DNA from: DASSUW01 sp963811895
Lineage (GTDB): Bacteria > Actinomycetota > Thermoleophilia > Solirubrobacterales > Solirubrobacteraceae
Assembly: GCA_963811895.1 (NCBI GenBank)
Contig: CAWETE010000015.1
Location: 258,038 to 322,037 of the forward strand
Length of the DNA: 64,000 bases
Direction: 5' to 3'
The first letter of the stretch is position 1; every line of letters begins with the position of its first letter. This document shows, piece after piece, positions 60,867-64,000 of this stretch. The notes under the pieces are model-generated. The model was not told the DNA's origin and searched no databases. It saw nothing but the letters and a program-made list of their open reading frames with translations. The position numbers and the translations under genes are program-made.

Positions 60867-61109
60867 ATGACCATCCTCGCTGTGATCGCGTTCTGCATCG
60901 TGCTGTTGATCCTGGCCTTCCTCGCCCCGCGCCTCTCGCGCCATCCCGAGCGCGGCGGCCAGAAGGTGCTCGGCCTCGGCAGCCGGGGCGCGGGCAAGGC
61001 TCCGGGTCCGCTCGGCCGTTGGCTGCGCAAGCCGTTCCAGACCAGCCAGAAGGCGGTCTCCAAGAGCGGCAGCACCGGCCGCAAGGGCCGCAGCAAGATG
61101 CCGCTCTAG
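60867..61109 (+). CDS. Small single-pass membrane protein with basic tail
   Basis: An 80-aa protein: one N-terminal helix (ILAVIAFCIVLLILAFLAP) and a Gly/Ser/Lys/Arg-rich cytosolic tail (SRHPERGGQKVLGLGSRGAGKAPG...TGRKGRSKMPL). No domain is recognised. It converges with the ferritin-like gene with a shared CTAG at the stops. Confidence 0.55.
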   Translation: MTILAVIAFCIVLLILAFLAPRLSRHPERGGQKVLGLGSRGAGKAPGPLGRWLRKPFQTSQKAVSKSGSTGRKGRSKMPL

Positions 61110-62077
61110 CCCCAGCGCGCGCCGTTGCGCGCGTGGGTGGCTTCGTCGGCCAGCAGGTGGTCGAACACGCGCGCGAGCTCGTCCTGGCCGCCCTTGGTGA
61201 GAGCCTTTCGCTGCTGCGCCATCTGCTCGCTGATGCCGTCGTAGACGGCGAGCCGGCCGGCCAGGTCGAGCGCGTAGACCGACCGGAAGTCGTTGAAGCC
61301 GACGGGGTAGTCGCCCCAGTGACACCCCAGCTCGGTCGCCATCAGGCGGTCGAAGACCTCGGCGTGGCGGATCTCGTCCCACGTCTGGCGCGCCATGTCG
61401 ACGTGGAAGTCCCACGGCATGTCGGGGTGCTCGTGCGAGTTGCGCGCCGTCAGCTCGGCGGCGCACAGCGCGGCGTCCATCAGCCCGTGGAAGCTGCTCT
61501 TCTGCCCGTCTTGGGCAGGCGGCGAGTCGGACACCTCGATGAAGGCGTCGCGGGCCGGCCGGTCGAGCGGCTCCATCACCTTCAGCGGCCGGACCTCGCC
61601 GGGGCGGATCGGCAGCGCGCCGAGGTCGTCGAAGGCCGTGTGGCGCCGATCGGCGGGCAGCTCGGCGACGTGGCGCTCCTGGCGGTGGACGAGCTGGGTG
61701 AGCACGCGCAGGCCGGGCTCGTCGACCAGCGGGTCGAGGCCGGCGAGGTGGACGCGGATCGCCGCGATCAGCGTCGGCTTGAGCTCGCCGTAGGCGATCT
61801 CGACGTACTCGCTGGTGGCGGCCTCGTTCGCGCGATCGAGCAGCGCTGCGAGTTCGTCGGACGGCGCGCCGGGGTGCTCGCCCGGCGTGAGCTCGTCGAG
61901 GCGGCGGCGGATCTTGCTGACCGCGCGCGCATCGTCGTGCAGGTGGTCCCCGAGCAGCGCCTTGACGTCGAAGCGCGGCTCGAGCGCGAGGTGCCCGCAC
62001 GAGAGGTGGACGAGCTCGCGCAGCACGTGCAGGTAGTTGCTGAGGCGCGTCGCGGTGGCGTCGACGTCGTAGCCCAT
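61106..62077 (-). CDS. Ferritin-like (DUF455-type) protein
   Basis: A 323-aa helical protein. Segments LHVLRELVHLSCGHLALEP, FHGLMDAALCAAELTARNSHEHPDMPWDFHVDMARQTWDEIRHAEVFDRLM and ARVFDHLLADEATHARNGARWG contain the E..H/ExxH helices of ferritin-like diiron proteins (AAELTARNSHEH, DEIRHAE, DEATHAR). A diiron oxidase or oxygenase-like role is possible; the function is unknown. ATG 62077 lies 17 bp after the upstream VTT gene. Confidence 0.75.
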   Translation of the reverse strand: MGYDVDATATRLSNYLHVLRELVHLSCGHLALEPRFDVKALLGDHLHDDARAVSKIRRRLDELTPGEHPGAPSDELAALLDRANEAATSEYVEIAYGELKPTLIAAIRVHLAGLDPLVDEPGLRVLTQLVHRQERHVAELPADRRHTAFDDLGALPIRPGEVRPLKVMEPLDRPARDAFIEVSDSPPAQDGQKSSFHGLMDAALCAAELTARNSHEHPDMPWDFHVDMARQTWDEIRHAEVFDRLMATELGCHWGDYPVGFNDFRSVYALDLAGRLAVYDGISEQMAQQRKALTKGGQDELARVFDHLLADEATHARNGARWG

Positions 62078-62094
62078 GCCTGCGCGGAGGTTAC

Positions 62095-62772
62095 TCAGAC
62101 CGGCGCGGGAGCCGGGCGGGCCCGGATGAGCCGGCGGGCGACCAGCGCGCCGCCGAGCGCCGCCGCGACGTAGAGGCCGGCGGCGAAGGCGCCGCGGGCC
62201 GACAGCGGGTCGTCGAGCGCGCCGCCCAGCGTGGTGTAGGCGATCGTCTTGGGCAGCGCGCCGAGCGCGACGGCGGCGTAGAACGCGCGCGGCCGGATGC
62301 CGGCCAGGCCCGCGAGGTAGTTGACCGCGCCCGACGGCATGCCCGGAGCCAGGCGTGTGGTCAGCACGGCGCTGAACCCGTTCTCCTCCAGCCAGTCGCG
62401 CCAGCGGCGGCCGCGCGGGCCGAGCAGCTGGAGCGTCGCGTCGGCGCCGAGCCGTCGGGCGGCCAGCAGGCACAGGGCGGCGCTGAGCAGGGCGGCGGCG
62501 AGCGCGAGCGCGGTCCCGCCGACGGCGCCGAACAGCATGCCGGCGACGGCCGCGGTCACGTGCCCGGGAAACAGCGCGAGGCCGAGCGCGCCGCCGGCCA
62601 GCACGAAGATGATCGGACCCGCGACGCCCGCGTCCTGGATCCACTGCCGCGCCTCGCCCGGGCCGATGCCGGCGAGGGAGACAAGGGCGAAGGCGGCGGC
62701 GATCGCCAGCGCAAGCGCGGCGAGGCGCGCCACCGCGCGACGGCGATCGGCGTGTTGACCCACGCGACACAT
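62095..62772 (-). CDS. VTT/DedA-type (TVP38/TMEM64 family) membrane protein
   Basis: A 225-aa membrane protein with the VTT domain: VAGPIIFVLAGGALGLALFPGHVTAAVAGMLFGAVGGTALALAAALLSAAL, then RFDWLEENG-like RDWLEENGFSAVLTTRLAPGMPSGAVNYLAGLAGIRPRAFYAAVALGALPKTIAYTTLGG. Such proteins scramble or traffic lipids, with undecaprenyl-phosphate recycling shown for some DedA/VTT relatives. ATG 62772 is chosen; the open frame upstream reads through a tRNA gene and is not coding. Confidence 0.83.
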   Translation of the reverse strand: MCRVGQHADRRRAVARLAALALAIAAAFALVSLAGIGPGEARQWIQDAGVAGPIIFVLAGGALGLALFPGHVTAAVAGMLFGAVGGTALALAAALLSAALCLLAARRLGADATLQLLGPRGRRWRDWLEENGFSAVLTTRLAPGMPSGAVNYLAGLAGIRPRAFYAAVALGALPKTIAYTTLGGALDDPLSARGAFAAGLYVAAALGGALVARRLIRARPAPAPV

Positions 62773-62818
62773 ACCACCGGCGGTGCCCTGAAGTTGCACG
62801 GCAGGGGTTTCGCCGCAT

Positions 62819-62901
62819 GCCCGGGGCGGGATTCGAACCCGCAAGCCCTTGCGGGCAATGGATTTTGAGTCCATCGCGTAGACCAGTTCCGCCACCCGGG
62901 C
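62819..62901 (-). tRNA. tRNA-Leu (CAA)
   Basis: The minus strand folds as an 83-nt class II tRNA. Acceptor stem GCCCGGG/CCCGGGC, D-arm TGGCGGAACTGGT, anticodon stem ATGGA/TCCAT with loop CTCAAAA (anticodon CAA), long variable arm TGCCCGCAAGGGCT and T-arm GGGTTCGAATCCC. CCA is not encoded. Confidence 0.93.
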
Positions 62902-62920
62902 GGGCGGCCCAATGGTAGGG

Positions 62921-63360
62921 CTACGGGCGGGCGGGTTCGAGTGCCTCGGACGGGCGGACGTCGGTGTGGCCGAGCGCAAGCGACGCCGCGGCGTCGTCGC
63001 GGACGCGACCGCTGCGCCGCCAGCCGGAGGCGCGCCAGCTCAGCTCGCGACCGTCTTTCGCGCGTGCGCGGATCGTCCACGGCTTGCGGAACAGGAAGCG
63101 GCCGGCGAGCCCGCCGGCCAGCAGCACGAGCACGATCAGCAGCTCGAGCGTGAGCACGAGGATGGGGAAGACGACGACACGAACGCCTCGTCGATGCCGA
63201 AGTCTGGGAAGAAGTCGCTGCCGTTGCCGTGCTCGGCCGGCGAGCCGTCGTCCTTCTTTCGCTTCCGGCGCCGCCACAGCGTCGGCTTGTCGGGCAGCCA
63301 GCGGCGCCCGACCTTCCACGTGGTGCCGTCCGGTGCCGTGACGCGCTTGGCGCCGATCAC
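62921..63360 (-). CDS. Membrane-associated hypothetical protein, one frameshift
   Basis: The N-terminal frame from GTG 63360 reads VIGAKRVTAPDGTTWKVGRRWLP...SDFFPDFGIDEAF. The C-terminal frame reads FPILVLTLELLIVLVLLAGGLAGRFLFRKPWTIRARAKDGRELSWRASGWRRSGRV, ending at 62921. Joining needs one base near 63170, in a GTCGTCGTC tract, so a sequence error is likely. The corrected protein (about 146 aa) has one long membrane helix and a folded cytosolic tail. GTG 63360 overlaps the stop of the upstream membrane protein gene (GTGA). Function unknown. Confidence 0.6.
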
Positions 63361-63857
63361 GCCGCCGCGGGAGCCGGGTCGCGCCCGGGCCGCTCGGGCG
63401 GCGGCTCGTCGGCGGGCCGCTCGACCTCGACGTTCCACGCCTGGCGGAAGCCGCTCATCGCGAAGGCGATCAGCAGGATCTGGACCGGCACGAGCAGGGC
63501 GGTGATCAGGCCGAGGATGCCCTCGTCGATGGCCGGGTCGGCGAAGCCGGGCTTGTCGCGGTCGAACCAGGCCGGAGCCGAGACGGCGGCGAAGATCAGC
63601 AGCACGATCGCCAGCGCGGCGGCCAGCGGCAGCACTCCGCGGCTCCAGCGCAAGACGAAGAACGCGATCACCAGGTAGACGACGATGTAGGCGACCTGGA
63701 GCAGCTTCGCGCCCTGCAGCACATCCCAGCCGCCGATGGTGACGACGGTCACCAGGAACGCGGACACGAGCAGCAGCACGACGACGATCAAGCGCGTGAG
63801 CTTCGAAGCCGCCTTGGCGCGGTTCGGGTGCTCGATCCTCACCCCCGGGTCTGCCAT
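63357..63857 (-). CDS. Four-helix membrane protein of unknown function
   Basis: A 166-aa protein with helices at about 21-40 (LTRLIVVVLLLVSAFLVTVV), 52-67, 75-95 (LPLAAALAIVLLIFAAV) and 114-135, and an acidic/Pro-rich C-terminus. No family is recognised. ATG 63857 has TAAGGT 9 nt upstream. It is coupled to the downstream gene by a GTGA overlap. Confidence 0.6.
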   Translation of the reverse strand: MADPGVRIEHPNRAKAASKLTRLIVVVLLLVSAFLVTVVTIGGWDVLQGAKLLQVAYIVVYLVIAFFVLRWSRGVLPLAAALAIVLLIFAAVSAPAWFDRDKPGFADPAIDEGILGLITALLVPVQILLIAFAMSGFRQAWNVEVERPADEPPPERPGRDPAPAAA

Positions 63858-63866
63858 CGCGCAGCG

Positions 63867-63872
63867 ACCTTA
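63867..63872 (-). promoter_or_regulatory. Putative -10 box for leaderless membrane-protein mRNA
   Basis: TAAGGT on the minus strand, 9 nt before ATG 63857. Confidence 0.38.
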
Positions 63873-63914
63873 CAATCTCGCTGCCGCGCGTGCGGCAATA
63901 GCCGTGCGGCAGAT

Positions 63915-63997
63915 GCGGGCGTGGCGGAATTGGTAGACGCGCGAGGTTTAGGTCCTCGTGGCCACAAGCCGTGGGGGTTCGAGTCCCTCCGCCCGCA
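63915..63997 (+). tRNA. tRNA-Leu (TAG)
   Basis: An 83-nt class II tRNA: acceptor GCGGGCG/CGCCCGC plus discriminator A, D-arm TGGCGGAATTGGTAGACGC, anticodon stem CGAGG/CCTCG with loop TTTAGGT (anticodon TAG), a long variable arm and T-arm GGGTTCGAGTCCC. It ends three bases before the window edge and CCA is not encoded. Confidence 0.93.
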
Positions 63998-64000
63998 TCA

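Noticed and set aside
62772..62979. N-terminal extension of the VTT gene
   Set aside because: It translates the tRNA-Leu (VAELVYAMDSKSIARKGLRVRIPP is the usual spurious peptide), so the start must lie downstream.

Overview
This window looks like a chromosome segment from a high-GC actinomycete, most likely of the Thermoleophilia/Solirubrobacterales type. The evidence is the very GC-rich third codon positions, frequent GTG starts, a complete coenzyme F420 pathway, a two-subunit 2-oxoacid:ferredoxin oxidoreductase, a SARP-type regulator and a DnaQ/GIY-YIG fusion of the mycobacterial Rv2191 kind. The taxonomic placement is inference. No phage genes, insertion sequence or CRISPR array was seen.

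Layout. 0-3.4 kb: sulfate activation and APS reduction (cysNC-cysD-cysH, minus strand). 3.4-9.9 kb: a cytosolic HtrA-like protease, two lipoproteins, an exonuclease/GIY-YIG protein, a YgfZ-like folate protein and small unknowns. 9.9-12.8 kb: korAB behind a perfect 25-bp palindrome. 12.8-18 kb: an M28 peptidase, a SCO1-like protein, and a module of two membrane-anchored beta-propellers flanking a secreted trypsin-like protease. 18-20.6 kb: a drug-type ABC exporter and a TetR gene, both broken by many single-base shifts that look like poor consensus sequence. 20.6-30.3 kb: a solute-binding lipoprotein, an aquaporin, then F420 biosynthesis split in two: fbiC on the plus strand and npdG-fbiA-cofC-cofE on the minus strand. 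A PhoD-like phosphatase, an ECF sigma factor and an HxlR regulator lie between them. 30.3-38.8 kb: an SDR, an HMG-CoA-lyase-like enzyme, MurB, a Crp-like regulator, an enoyl-CoA hydratase, a Rieske/DUF2231 fusion, a membrane protein and an acyl-CoA carboxylase beta subunit. 38.8-56.2 kb: a surface or exopolysaccharide locus. It holds glycosyltransferases, a deacetylase, two FemAB/GNAT proteins, a DegT aminotransferase, a beta-helix protein, a flippase, a nucleotidyltransferase, an O-antigen-ligase-like polymerase, a priming sugar transferase, a Wzz-like protein with a degenerate kinase domain, a Cys-rich PAS/SARP regulator and a sugar epimerase. 56.2-64 kb: a PhoX phosphatase, a degenerate M28 homologue, an amidase, an inositol-phosphatase-like enzyme, a ferritin-like protein, a VTT membrane protein and two tRNA-Leu genes.

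Two architectural rules stand out. First, about two dozen genes carry a TANNNT hexamer 6-10 nt before the start codon and no Shine-Dalgarno, the arrangement expected for leaderless mRNAs. Second, twelve of fourteen convergent gene pairs overlap or abut at their stop codons, three of them by exactly 4 bp. Of the two exceptions, one gap holds a copy of a GGGGTCTGACCCC hairpin repeat and the other a short AT-rich stretch with a weak inverted repeat.

Several genes (fbiC, the deacetylase, one propeller, a membrane protein near 63.2 kb) carry isolated one-base frameshifts. These are more likely sequence errors than real mutations.
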